DNA of 64,000 nt from Legionellaceae bacterium. GTDB lineage: Bacteria > Pseudomonadota > Gammaproteobacteria > Legionellales > Legionellaceae. The stretch covers positions 26,427 to 90,426 of the forward strand of contig JAUYSP010000041.1 in NCBI GenBank assembly GCA_030696305.1, in the 5' to 3' direction. The position numbers and the translations under genes were made by a program. The notes below the pieces were generated by a model. The model did no database searches. It saw only the letters and a list, made by a program, of their open reading frames with translations, and was not told the origin of the DNA. Shown piece by piece: positions 25,314 through 34,722 of this stretch (position 1 is the first letter of the stretch; every line of letters starts with the position of its first letter).

Positions 25314-26321
25314 TTATCTCAAATAACGACGGGCTCTATTTTCTAGCACTCGCATGATTCGTTTGCCAATAGGCATCGAGGCTTTTAAGTGTTGAACTTC
25401 TTGCTTGTAAGCATCACGAGACGTCGCGGCCTCATTAAAATGCACGATAATCTCTTGTTCTCGTGCGCGGAGATCGAGAAGCGCTAAAATGAAGCGCTTC
25501 TGAGGATTTTTCAATAACTCAGCTTCACTTATAGCCCAATCGTGAGATTGCAATGTTTGCCTACTCGCAACAACTGTCATGTCGTAAACAAAAATAGAAG
25601 GTTCAAATGCGACAAATGAACAACCATTCTCCGCTAACACGTGTTTGATGGATGCTTGGCTAAATAAATACAAATGTCCTTCTGGCACTAACATGGAGAG
25701 AAATGGGGCATTTGTTTTAACTAATTCCTCATAGTTTATATCAGGTTGAAACTGAGGTGTTTGCATAAGTAAAAAACCTTCAGGTTTTAACAGCTTTAAA
25801 CAATGCTGAAGGGTTTGCACTGGGTTAGATAAATGTTCAAACACATCCATTAACACAATGGCATCAAAAGATTGAGGTTCATAATTGGATTGTTCTATTG
25901 TACCCACTGTCATAGGAACTTTAAATTGCTCCTTAGCGTAATCCACCACCCACGGACTTAATTCCATACCCTGCGCATCAAAACCAATTTGATTCAGCAT
26001 GGCAACAAAACTGCCACATCCCGCGCCAATTTCTAGAATTTTTGCTGGTGGATGCAGATATTTCAATAATGTTTTGAGCCAATGTAAGTTACGCTCGGTC
26101 GGATCTAATCGTGAACGATAAAAAATATCAGGAAAAGTATTCGATTCTTCAGCAGTATCATTTAACCAGTAATTTTTTCCATAGTAGTCTGTATTATCAT
26201 CTACCACGTGGATTTTTTCTTGTGAAATACCTTTTAATGAGATTAAGGTTCCACATTTTTCGCAGAGAGCATAATCTTCATTAAACGATTGTAAATTTGT
26301 ATTAGAACACCAACATGTCAT
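25314..26321 (-). CDS. SAM-dependent methyltransferase with N-terminal zinc-type cysteines
   Basis: About 335 aa from an ATG with AAGGA upstream; a TTG 27 nt earlier is unlikely. It opens with a four-cysteine cluster (C3, C5, C20, C23) that may bind zinc, as in many sugar C-methyltransferases. The class I SAM motif KILEIGAGCG is at 94-103, and DAIVLMDVFEHLSNP provides motif II. The C-terminal 50 residues are charged and helical and end in a very basic tail. It is convergent with the aminotransferase gene. It probably methylates a glycan residue, but the acceptor is unknown. Confidence 0.82.
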   Translation of the reverse strand: MTCWCSNTNLQSFNEDYALCEKCGTLISLKGISQEKIHVVDDNTDYYGKNYWLNDTAEESNTFPDIFYRSRLDPTERNLHWLKTLLKYLHPPAKILEIGAGCGSFVAMLNQIGFDAQGMELSPWVVDYAKEQFKVPMTVGTIEQSNYEPQSFDAIVLMDVFEHLSNPVQTLQHCLKLLKPEGFLLMQTPQFQPDINYEELVKTNAPFLSMLVPEGHLYLFSQASIKHVLAENGCSFVAFEPSIFVYDMTVVASRQTLQSHDWAISEAELLKNPQKRFILALLDLRAREQEIIVHFNEAATSRDAYKQEVQHLKASMPIGKRIMRVLENRARRYLR

Positions 26322-26494
26322 ACGAGTTCCTTTTGGGGACAATATCAAGGTTGAAGCTAAAAATCTCAGGTCTATTCATAAAAAAATAGGTTTCATTGGC
26401 GTTTCAAATGCCGCCCACCCATGTCTAACCATAAGACTTTCTGCCCCACTATTGTTTTTAATGCATTTTATCAATGATTGAAAAATAATTTATT

Positions 26495-27115
26495 TTATTT
26501 TTTCATTAACTTTTGAGCAGGTGTACCGACGTATGTTCCTGCTTCGCTGATATGTCGTGTGACGCACGCAGCTGCGCCCACGGTAACATCATCGCAAATA
26601 TTAACCCCTTCTTTAGTGGATGCGTTTGAACCAAAATAGACTCTTTTTCCAATATGCATGTTGCCATTGATATGCGCGCCTGGAGCGGTGGTGAAAAAAT
26701 CATCCGCTTTCACATCATGTCCAATCGTGGTTGCTAAATTAAGCTGTGTAAAATCGCCCAGTGAAATATCACACGTTAGTACACAATTGGGGCAGATAAT
26801 ACTCCCTTTACCAATCTGGATAGTATCTCCTCCTAGTCTATTGGCTGAAGGGGAAATTAAGGAAACAAATACATCGTCTCCATGTCTTTTTATAATTTGA
26901 TTTACTATTTTTTCACGTAGCATCGGATTACCTACGGCGACGACTGCGAGGTGAAGCTTGGGGTCGAAGTAATCGTCTGTTTCAATTTTAATGCCATATA
27001 GGCTGCCAGAATGTATATCAATAAATGCATTTACAGTGTACATGCATTCTTTAGCTAAAAAAAACACTTCTTTAGCAAAGCCTCCCGCACCAAAGATGCA
27101 TATTTCCTTAGACAT
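26495..27115 (-). CDS. NeuD/PglD-type sugar O- or N-acyltransferase
   Basis: 206-aa left-handed beta-helix acyltransferase. The N-terminal Rossmann-like region has the nucleotide-sugar motif IFGAGGFAKEVF. The hexapeptide repeats (about residues 85-195) include the GHDVKADDF turn, with its His a likely catalytic base. Members N-acetylate 4-amino sugars (PglD, PerB) or O-acetylate sialic acid. Beside a perosamine-synthase-like gene, N-acylation of a 4-amino sugar is the favoured reading. Confidence 0.87.
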   Translation of the reverse strand: MSKEICIFGAGGFAKEVFFLAKECMYTVNAFIDIHSGSLYGIKIETDDYFDPKLHLAVVAVGNPMLREKIVNQIIKRHGDDVFVSLISPSANRLGGDTIQIGKGSIICPNCVLTCDISLGDFTQLNLATTIGHDVKADDFFTTAPGAHINGNMHIGKRVYFGSNASTKEGVNICDDVTVGAAACVTRHISEAGTYVGTPAQKLMKK

Positions 27116-27203
27116 AGAACCCTCTCCTGTTTATCCTGAATTTGATAAAATGTTTTGCAGTTTAAAATAAGGACTAATACAAAACAAGCTAATTTAAGCG
27201 AGT

Positions 27204-27382
27204 TCAGGGCTGTCCCATTATAAATTATTGAGCATAAAATATTAATTTTGATATTATACAGTCATAATTGTCTTTGCGAGCGTTAGCGAAGCAATTGTCC
27301 AGATATCGGAGTTTTTAAGTCGCATCGATCTGGATTGCTTCACTTCGTTCGCAAAGACGGCTATTTAATGGGACAACCCTGA
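27204..27382. repeat. MITE-like element with 16-bp terminal repeats, copy 1
   Basis: The left end CAGGGCTGTCCCATTA and the right end (reverse complement CAGGGTTGTCCCATTA) match at 15 of 16 positions. Internal arms GTCTTTGCGAGCG... and ...CGTTCGCAAAGAC form a second inverted repeat. A second copy starts at 63834. There is no coding potential. It separates the NeuD-like gene from the duplicated leader, which begins 5 nt after the element. Confidence 0.92.
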
Positions 27383-27386
27383 GCGT

Positions 27387-27459
27387 GTTATATGGCAATT
27401 TATTTTGTTTTATGGCCATGTTATTATGCCTCGTGCCATCTAAATCATCATTGAGCTTT
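27387..27459 (+). repeat. Duplicated leader, copy 2
   Basis: Near-identical to 24068-24122 over its first 55 bp, with weaker similarity continuing (CATTGAGC) up to the start codon of the glycosyltransferase gene. It lies 5 nt from the right end of the MITE-like element. Confidence 0.85.
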
Positions 27460-28560
27460 ATGAAAAAAATTGCTTGTATAACTCACTCATTTCATCAAAA
27501 AACTAAATCGGCACATCTTTATCCGGAAGAAATATTTGGTAAAACAGATTATTCGATTGATTATTATTACGTGGATGATTGGTCCCTGCATTCGGTTGGG
27601 TTGCATGAGCCAATCATAGGCTACGACATTGTTATTATTGTTCAGCTGATTTCGTTGGAGATTCTAAACAAAATTCAATGCGACCATATTGTTTTTATTC
27701 CCATGTATGATTTTAGTTGTACCTGGGATGCATTTAAATGGTTTGAATGTACTCAAATCAACATTTTGTCACCGACTAAAAAAATACATGACATAGCGTG
27801 CCAAATGGGATTGAACTCACATTACATTCAATATTATCCAGCTCCAGCTGAATATTTACCCGGTGATTTAAAAAAAGTATTTTTGTGGCAACGCATCAAT
27901 GACATTAATATCAACACGGTACTTCAACTATTGAATCCGTTCCCAATAGATCAAATCTATTTGCATCACGTGCCTGATCCAGGGCACATAGCAATTGAAC
28001 CATCTCACGAAGACATATTGAAATACAACATTACTATTTCAACTTGGTTTGAAAATAAAAATGACTATTTAGATATCCTTGATGGTGCTGGAATATATAT
28101 GGCCCCGCGGCTCAAAGAAGGTGGCGGCTCTGCTTTTATTGATGCCATGAAAAAAGGAAAAGTTGTAATAGCACATAATGATGGGGCGATGAACGACTAT
28201 ATTACTCATAATGAAACAGGGTTGTTATATGATGCGCATAACCCACAAGCATTGAATGTGGAGCCGCAAGATTTTGTTCGAATACAACAAAATGCGTATC
28301 AAAGTGTGCTAGATGGTCGGGTAAGGTGGCAAAAATCAATTCCTCAGATTATTGATTTTATGTATCAAAAAAGGCCTTCTATTTCAGATCAATCATTGCT
28401 GGCTGCTCGAAATTATCGAGAAATGTTACGCCAAGAACATGATGTATTAAAACAAAAACTAGAGCACGCCGAGCATATATTGCAGCATGATAGGTGGTAT
28501 AATTTCGGACAACTAAGTCATATTGAAAAAATGAAAAAGCTTTTTCGTATTTTGACTTAA
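27460..28560 (+). CDS. Glycosyltransferase (GT4-like)
   Basis: 366 aa from the ATG giving MKKIACITHSFH; the frame is open upstream through the duplicated leader, which is probably untranslated. The C-terminal half has the GT-B donor-site pattern, MAPRLKEGGGSAFIDAMKKG followed by VVIAHNDGAMNDYI and NETGLLYD. The N-terminal half is divergent. It ends in a charged helical tail. It is likely to add a sugar to the exported glycan; the sugar donor is unknown. Confidence 0.78.
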   Translation: MKKIACITHSFHQKTKSAHLYPEEIFGKTDYSIDYYYVDDWSLHSVGLHEPIIGYDIVIIVQLISLEILNKIQCDHIVFIPMYDFSCTWDAFKWFECTQINILSPTKKIHDIACQMGLNSHYIQYYPAPAEYLPGDLKKVFLWQRINDININTVLQLLNPFPIDQIYLHHVPDPGHIAIEPSHEDILKYNITISTWFENKNDYLDILDGAGIYMAPRLKEGGGSAFIDAMKKGKVVIAHNDGAMNDYITHNETGLLYDAHNPQALNVEPQDFVRIQQNAYQSVLDGRVRWQKSIPQIIDFMYQKRPSISDQSLLAARNYREMLRQEHDVLKQKLEHAEHILQHDRWYNFGQLSHIEKMKKLFRILT

Positions 28561-28596
28561 TCTTAAAAACATACTCAAGATGTAGGGTCTACGATC

Positions 28597-29349
28597 TTAA
28601 TCCTTTATGTTATAACCGCCATCTATGTAGATTACTTGACCGGTAATAGAGTTCGCTTTAGAAATTAGGAAACAGGCGGTCTCACCAATTTCTTCTATAG
28701 TTACTAACTGATTAAGCGGGGCTTCATGCGCTGCTTTTTTCATTAGCTCATCAAATCCCACTAAACCGGAGGCAGCACGTGTTTTTATAGGCCCTGGAGA
28801 CAGCGCATTGATTCTTATATTTTTATTACCAAGCTCCATTGCGAGATAGCGGACGGATGATTCCAGCGCTGCTTTGACCGGGCCCATCAGGTTATAATTT
28901 CGCACAACTTTATCTGCACCATAATAACTCATGGTAATGATAGATCCGCCGTTTGACATAAGTGGTTCAGCTGCTTTTGCCAGGCGAATTAGGGAGTGGC
29001 ACGAAATATCCATCGCCATTATAAATCCATCTCGTGAACAATCTACAACACGACCATGTAAATCTTCTTTGGGTGCAAAAGCAATAGAGTGAATAATAAA
29101 ATCTAATTTTCCCCAGGTCGATTTAATAGTCTGAAATAATTCATCAAGTTGTAAGGTGTTAGTTACATCAAAAGGCATGAAAATAGGGGCTGAAATAACA
29201 TCGGCTAATGGTTGCACATAGTTTTTTGCTTTTTCATTTTGATACGTAACCGCAAGTTCAGCGCCTGCTTTATGTAATACCTTGGCGCATCCCCAAGCAA
29301 TCGAGTGCTCATTAGCGATACCAACAATGAGACCTTTTAAACCAACCAT
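28597..29349 (-). CDS. fabI: Enoyl-[acyl-carrier-protein] reductase FabI
   Basis: NADH-dependent enoyl-ACP reductase of 250 aa from the start giving MVGLKGLIVGIANEHSIAWG (AAGG upstream). The upstream in-frame extension would run into ackA and is not used. The active-site residues of the FabI type are Y142, Y152 and K159 (spacing Y-X6-K). It lies 10 nt after ackA. Being next to acetate kinase and a MaoC-Pta fusion, it may be a second, pathway-specific enoyl reductase rather than the main fatty-acid enzyme; only a whole-genome count can tell. Confidence 0.92.
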   Translation of the reverse strand: MVGLKGLIVGIANEHSIAWGCAKVLHKAGAELAVTYQNEKAKNYVQPLADVISAPIFMPFDVTNTLQLDELFQTIKSTWGKLDFIIHSIAFAPKEDLHGRVVDCSRDGFIMAMDISCHSLIRLAKAAEPLMSNGGSIITMSYYGADKVVRNYNLMGPVKAALESSVRYLAMELGNKNIRINALSPGPIKTRAASGLVGFDELMKKAAHEAPLNQLVTIEEIGETACFLISKANSITGQVIYIDGGYNIKD

Positions 29350-29359
29350 GTTTTTTTCC

Positions 29360-30499
29360 TTAAGTTTGTTTAATGAGAGCAATTGAGTGCATTGCCATGA
29401 TGCGCTCTTCATTTGCAGGAATAATTCGTGTTGCAAATGGCTGAAGAAATGCGAGACGCTTCAAGATATTGTCACGTACAAAATCAGAGTTCTCTCCAAT
29501 CCCACCTGTAAACACGATGCAATCGATACCGCCTAACGCAACGGCCATCATACCCATGAGTTGCGCTGTCCTCAAACAGAAATAATTAAGCGCAAATTGT
29601 GCTTTTGGCTTTTCGCTGTTTTGTAATAGGCTAACATTGTTTGTCCATTCAGATAATCCCAAAAGTCCTGATTCATTATAAAGAATTGATTCCACTTCAT
29701 CGGCTGATAAACCGAGCTCTCGGATCATATAAATGACGGCACCTGGATCCAGATTTCCGCAACGAGAACCCATCGGCAATCCATCTAGAGCCGTCATTCC
29801 CATCGTAGTATCAATACTAATTCCATGATCTATGGCACAAAGACTCGCACCATTACCTAAATGCGCCGCAATAATTCGACCATTAGCTAATTTTGGCTCA
29901 TTTTCTCTCAATGAATGGACAATCCATTCATACGAGAGGCCGTGAAAACCGTATCGACGAATTCCTTGGTCACGTATTTTTTTAGGTAATGCATACTCTG
30001 TAAACAGGGCTTTATGGTTCGCGTGAAATGCTGTATCGAAACACGCTATTTGCAGGACATCGGGGCGTTGTTCGCTGATAATCGTTATTGCTCTTAAATT
30101 ATGCGATTGATGAAGTGGTGCGAGTGCGCTGAATGTCCATAATTCAGAAAGTACTTCCTCGGTAATTTTAACACTAGTTGTAAATTTCAATCCACCATGG
30201 ACGACGCGATGAACAACTACATCTATGCGCCAGTTTGGATGTTGTTCTTCAATCCAATGCAGAACATAGTGAATTGCATTTTCATGCGTACTGTCACCGG
30301 ACAAAATGTCCTGCTGAACTGTATGATGCTGAAGATCGCCTGTTTTCAACGTCACGACAAATGATGGCGAAATGCCCAAATTACTTATTTGCCCTTTTGC
30401 TAGAAGTGGTAAATTCGGTTGTTGCAAAAATAATTGAAATTTAACACTTGATGACCCCGTGTTAATGACAAGAATGATGTTTTTTCCAGTTTGAATCAT
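29360..30499 (-). CDS. ackA: Acetate/butyrate kinase family protein
   Basis: Acetokinase-family enzyme (379 aa) that interconverts acyl phosphate and ADP with acid and ATP. Motifs are NTGSSSVKF at the N-terminus, HRVVHGG, CFDTAFH, RYGFHGLSYEW, AHLGNGASL and FTGGIGEN. The start overlaps the stop of the phosphotransacetylase gene by 4 nt (ATGA). With its partner it makes ATP from acyl-CoA, or activates acetate or short acids. Confidence 0.93.
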   Translation of the reverse strand: MIQTGKNIILVINTGSSSVKFQLFLQQPNLPLLAKGQISNLGISPSFVVTLKTGDLQHHTVQQDILSGDSTHENAIHYVLHWIEEQHPNWRIDVVVHRVVHGGLKFTTSVKITEEVLSELWTFSALAPLHQSHNLRAITIISEQRPDVLQIACFDTAFHANHKALFTEYALPKKIRDQGIRRYGFHGLSYEWIVHSLRENEPKLANGRIIAAHLGNGASLCAIDHGISIDTTMGMTALDGLPMGSRCGNLDPGAVIYMIRELGLSADEVESILYNESGLLGLSEWTNNVSLLQNSEKPKAQFALNYFCLRTAQLMGMMAVALGGIDCIVFTGGIGENSDFVRDNILKRLAFLQPFATRIIPANEERIMAMHSIALIKQT

Positions 30500-31899
30500 T
30501 TAATTTTTCCTGCCTTGCGAGCCCTAACTAATTTGACCGCTAACGCACAAGACAATAGCTTAGTGCGTAGTGAGTCGGCTCGACTAAACAACATGACTGG
30601 GACGCGTGCGCCCAATACAATGCCCGCTGCATCTGCGTGTCCAAAAAAAGTTAGTTGTTTTGCTAGGATATTACCTGATTCTATATCGGGCACCAAAAGA
30701 ATATCCGCATCTCCAGCGACAGGAGAAATAATCCCTTTTTCTTCTGCGGCCTGTTTATTAATTGCATTATCAAAGGCTAAAGGTCCGTCCAGAATGCCAT
30801 CAGTGATTTGTCCTCGATCAGCCATTTTGCATAAGACTGCTGCATCAGCTGTAGCCTGCATTTTTGGATGAATAAATTCTGTAGCAGCAAGAATTGCTAC
30901 TTTGGGCTGTTTATCGTCACCATATAATACCCGCCAAAGATTGATGGCATTTTGGCAGATGTCGGCTTTGTCAGCAGCATTCGGGGCAATATTGATTGCG
31001 GCATCGGTAATGATAAGTGGCTTATGGTAAGAAGGCACGTCCATGACATAAGCGTGACTAATACGATATTTTGTACGTAAATTTGCTGTAGTAGGGACAA
31101 GCGCTGCTAGCAATTCCTGACTGCTAAGAGAGCCTTTCATAATGGCTTCGACCGTTCCATTTGCAGCCAACTCCGCAGCTTTTGTCGCAGCCGCATCACT
31201 ATGCTCTGTGTCTATGATTTCCCACTGGGATATATCGATCCCCGCTTGTGTCGCTGCGAGTTTAATTTTATTCAATGGACCAATTAACGTTGGTATGATA
31301 AGTCCTGAATTAACACACTCAACTACTGCTTGAAGTGCACCGACTTTCACTGGGTGGACAACAGCCGTATGGATAGCATTTAATTTTTCGCAGGATTGAA
31401 TGATGGTATGGAAGCGATCTTGATGAATTTCTATATGCGGTAAATGGGTACGTGCAAGACGGATTTTTTTAGTTGGAGCTAGAACCGTTGCAAGACCTTC
31501 AACTACGATGTCGCCATGCTGGTTTAAGCCTTTGCAATCAAAAGTAACAATTGGTTTGTCTGCACGCTTATCACGTACAAGAAGCGTGATATTGATAGTA
31601 TCCCCGATGCGTACGGGTTTTTTGAATTTAATATTCTGCTCGAGATAAATCGTCCCAGGGCCTGGTAAAAGTGTACCAAGTAGCGCAGAAATTAAGGATC
31701 CCAACCACATGCCATGACCCACGATGCCGTGAAAAATATCGCTTTCTGCAAATACCTTATCTAAGTGAGCGGGGTTAACATCGCCAGACACAGTGGCAAA
31801 TAGCATGATGTCTTCTTGTGTTAATGTTTTACTCAGACTCGCTTGACGCCCAGGAGAAAGCTCATCAAAAGGGACATTTTCTAGAAATTCGTCAGTCAT
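30496..31899 (-). CDS. Bifunctional enoyl-CoA hydratase / phosphate acetyltransferase
   Basis: Two-domain protein (467 aa). The N-terminal MaoC hot-dog domain (about 10-145) carries the hydratase-2 pattern with D40, H45 and HGIVGHGMW. The C-terminal PTA/PTB domain (about 160-467) carries conserved segments such as KGSLSSQEL, ITDAAINI and GPLAFDNAI. Such fusions are known in proteobacteria beside ackA. They could link (R)-3-hydroxyacyl-CoA (PHA precursor) with crotonyl-CoA and make acyl phosphate for the kinase. It is tightly coupled to ackA. Confidence 0.92.
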   Translation of the reverse strand: MTDEFLENVPFDELSPGRQASLSKTLTQEDIMLFATVSGDVNPAHLDKVFAESDIFHGIVGHGMWLGSLISALLGTLLPGPGTIYLEQNIKFKKPVRIGDTINITLLVRDKRADKPIVTFDCKGLNQHGDIVVEGLATVLAPTKKIRLARTHLPHIEIHQDRFHTIIQSCEKLNAIHTAVVHPVKVGALQAVVECVNSGLIIPTLIGPLNKIKLAATQAGIDISQWEIIDTEHSDAAATKAAELAANGTVEAIMKGSLSSQELLAALVPTTANLRTKYRISHAYVMDVPSYHKPLIITDAAINIAPNAADKADICQNAINLWRVLYGDDKQPKVAILAATEFIHPKMQATADAAVLCKMADRGQITDGILDGPLAFDNAINKQAAEEKGIISPVAGDADILLVPDIESGNILAKQLTFFGHADAAGIVLGARVPVMLFSRADSLRTKLLSCALAVKLVRARKAGKIK

Positions 31900-31952
31900 C
31901 GCGTTCTCCTTCTTAATTTGTTTGCCCCTGCTAAGATGCCAAGCATAATAAC

Positions 31953-34712
31953 TTAAGTAACATTTTTATCATAAAGCGTATTATAATCCGTTGGATTTTT
32001 ACCGAAAATAAGCAATCGAAGTTGTTTTTCAATCTCTAAAATAGCAAAAAACACGATACCTAAGATGAGAATAAGAACGCCATCAAACAAGGGGATTGGT
32101 TTTGTAGAGAATATTTGTTGTAAAAAGGGGATATACGTAATAGCGAATTGTGCCATTGTTAAAATAGTAATAGATAGCCACACGACTTTAGTCCCTTTCA
32201 CCGCTTTCCAGGTTAACGAGGTGCCATATATATTACGGATGAAGAATAAATGGAATATTTCCATAACGACTAAGGTATTAAGCGCGATACTACGAGCCAG
32301 CTCAATTGAATAATGGCGCTCAATTGCATAAAAATAGATTGCAAAAACTCCGCATACAAAAAGAATAGAAACCACGATAATATGCCATACTAAAACACCA
32401 GTCAGTAAGGGCTCATTGCGTGGTCGAGGCGGTCTTCGCATCGTATTTTCTTCTGTCGGCTCAAAAGCTAACGTCATGCCTAATGTAATCGTAGTAATCA
32501 GGTTGATCCATAAAATCTGAACAGGTGTCACCGGAAGGCTCATTCCAAAGAGTAATGCTACTATAATGGTTATTGTCTCACCTGCATTGGTAGGTAAGGT
32601 CCAACTGATCACTTTTTTCAGATTATCATAAACGGTACGGCCTTCGCGCACGGCTGCTTCTATTGATGTAAAATTATCATCCGTTAATATTAAATCAGCG
32701 GCTTCTTTAGCCACTTCACTGCCTTTTTTACCCATTGCAATACCTGCATCTGCACGTTTCAGAGCCGGTGCATCATTTACGCCATCCCCCGTCATTGCCA
32801 CAGTCATCCTATGAGATTGCAGTGCCATAACGAGCCTCAGTTTATGCTCAGGACTTGTGCGAGCAAAAATATCGGTCATTAATACGACAGCTTTGAGCGA
32901 CTCATCATTCATTTTATCTAAATCAGCCCCTGTCAAAACCCTGGATGTGTTCTGAAGCCCTATTTGCTGACCGATAGCAACCGCTGTACTGGCATGATCG
33001 CCAGTTATCATTTTCACTTGAATACCGGCTTGGTGGCATTGGGCAATAGCTGCAATAGCTTCCGGCCGAGGTGGATCAATCAATCCAACTATCCCGAGGA
33101 AAATGAGTCCATGTTCTACGTCTGTAAATTCAAGAGTCGTGTGGTTGGCATGAATAATGGGTCGCATGGCAAAAGCCAGAACACGCTGACCTTTGGCTGC
33201 AACGGATTCAATTTGCTCCAACCAATACTGTTTGTTTAATACGTCTAATTGACCATCATTTGTTCGTTGCTCCTGACACATATTTAAAATTTGTTCTGGC
33301 GCGCCCTTGATAAAAATGAATGCTTTATTTAAATGATTGTGATGTAATGTTGCCATAAACCGATGTTTGGCATCAAAGGGAATTGTATCGGTGCGCGTCC
33401 AGGCGTTTCTTTCTTCTTGTTGCATACGTAGATCTGTTTTTCCTGCAAATGTTAATAAAGCCCCTTCCATCGGGTCGCCTTCCATCACCCAACGCCCTGC
33501 ATGTTGATGAAGCGATGCATCATTACAGAGGGTTGCGGCTTGTGCAAGCTCCAGTAATAGTGGGTGTTCATTACTGTCAATTTGTCGCTCTTTTAAGATG
33601 ATTTTACCCACGGGCTCATAGCCTGAGCCCTCTAATATAAACTGATGGGCACTTGTTACAACCGACGTCACAGACATTTCATTGAGAGTCAGGGTACCTG
33701 TTTTGTCGGTACATATGACGGAGACTGAGCCAAGTGTTTCAATCGTAGGCAAATGACGGACAATCGCATGGCGCCGAGCCATGGCCTGCACCCCGATGGC
33801 CAATGTAATGGAAAAAACCGCTGGAAGTCCTTCAGGAATCGCTGCAACAGACAAGCTGACCACAACCATGAATAATTCGCTAAACGCATGATGCTGGACA
33901 AAGTAACCATAGGCAAGAAGCATTGCAGCCACGAGTAATATCAGCACGGTAAGCCATTTTCCAAATAACGCCATTTGTGTGACCAGAGGTGTAGTAAGCA
34001 GGATTACCTGCGATAACAAACCACTGATACGCCCGATTTGAGTTGATTTCCCCGTTTCAACTACAATGCCGATACCTTGGCCATTGGTTACCAACGTGCC
34101 GCTATATGCCATACAATGACGATCCCCTAGAGCTGCATTCTTAAGCACCGGTGTTGTATTTTTTTCAACAGGTACAGACTCACCTGTTAGAATGGCCTCT
34201 TGAATGGTGAGTCCATGGGTTTTTAGTAACCGCAAATCGGCAGGAACCTTGTCCCCGGCCTCTAATAATACAACGTCACCAGGCACAAGCGATTCTCCGG
34301 AGATACTATGACGCTCTCTATCGCGTAGGACGTTCGCCGTGGTAAAGAGCATTTTGCGAATAGCATCCAAAGCTTTTTCCGCTTTTCCTTCCTGAATAAA
34401 GCCGATAAGCGCATTAATAATAACAACCGCTAAAATAACAACGGTATCCGTTAAGTGTTGCAGCAGTGCCGTAATTCCAGCAGCACCCAGTAACACATAA
34501 ATCAGGATGTTATTAAATTGCCACAGGAAACGGATCAATGCGTTCTTTTTTGGAGGTTCTGGTAAAAGATTGAAGCCATAGATCTTCAATCTTTTTTGAG
34601 CCTCAGCTTCAGTTAAACCTGTTTCGGTTGTTTTTAAAGTGCTCATTGCTACGCTTACCGATTGATCGTGCCAATCGTGCGTTATAAGCGACTCCTCATT
34701 CTCTGCCATCAT
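31953..34712 (-). CDS. P-type cation-transporting ATPase (P2-like)
   Basis: 919-aa ion pump. The N-terminal cation-ATPase domain is followed by the actuator TGES motif, the PEGLPA helix-4 motif (ion binding, P2 type), the phosphorylation site DKTGT (Asp near residue 335), KGAPE, and the hinge MTGDGVNDAPALKRADAGIA. The C-terminal six-helix domain includes WINLITTITLGMTLAFEP. The P2 pattern suggests Ca2+ or Na+/H+; the ion is not certain. It begins 10 nt after the universal stress protein gene. Confidence 0.92.
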   Translation of the reverse strand: MMAENEESLITHDWHDQSVSVAMSTLKTTETGLTEAEAQKRLKIYGFNLLPEPPKKNALIRFLWQFNNILIYVLLGAAGITALLQHLTDTVVILAVVIINALIGFIQEGKAEKALDAIRKMLFTTANVLRDRERHSISGESLVPGDVVLLEAGDKVPADLRLLKTHGLTIQEAILTGESVPVEKNTTPVLKNAALGDRHCMAYSGTLVTNGQGIGIVVETGKSTQIGRISGLLSQVILLTTPLVTQMALFGKWLTVLILLVAAMLLAYGYFVQHHAFSELFMVVVSLSVAAIPEGLPAVFSITLAIGVQAMARRHAIVRHLPTIETLGSVSVICTDKTGTLTLNEMSVTSVVTSAHQFILEGSGYEPVGKIILKERQIDSNEHPLLLELAQAATLCNDASLHQHAGRWVMEGDPMEGALLTFAGKTDLRMQQEERNAWTRTDTIPFDAKHRFMATLHHNHLNKAFIFIKGAPEQILNMCQEQRTNDGQLDVLNKQYWLEQIESVAAKGQRVLAFAMRPIIHANHTTLEFTDVEHGLIFLGIVGLIDPPRPEAIAAIAQCHQAGIQVKMITGDHASTAVAIGQQIGLQNTSRVLTGADLDKMNDESLKAVVLMTDIFARTSPEHKLRLVMALQSHRMTVAMTGDGVNDAPALKRADAGIAMGKKGSEVAKEAADLILTDDNFTSIEAAVREGRTVYDNLKKVISWTLPTNAGETITIIVALLFGMSLPVTPVQILWINLITTITLGMTLAFEPTEENTMRRPPRPRNEPLLTGVLVWHIIVVSILFVCGVFAIYFYAIERHYSIELARSIALNTLVVMEIFHLFFIRNIYGTSLTWKAVKGTKVVWLSITILTMAQFAITYIPFLQQIFSTKPIPLFDGVLILILGIVFFAILEIEKQLRLLIFGKNPTDYNTLYDKNVT

Positions 34713-34722
34713 ATTCCTTGTG

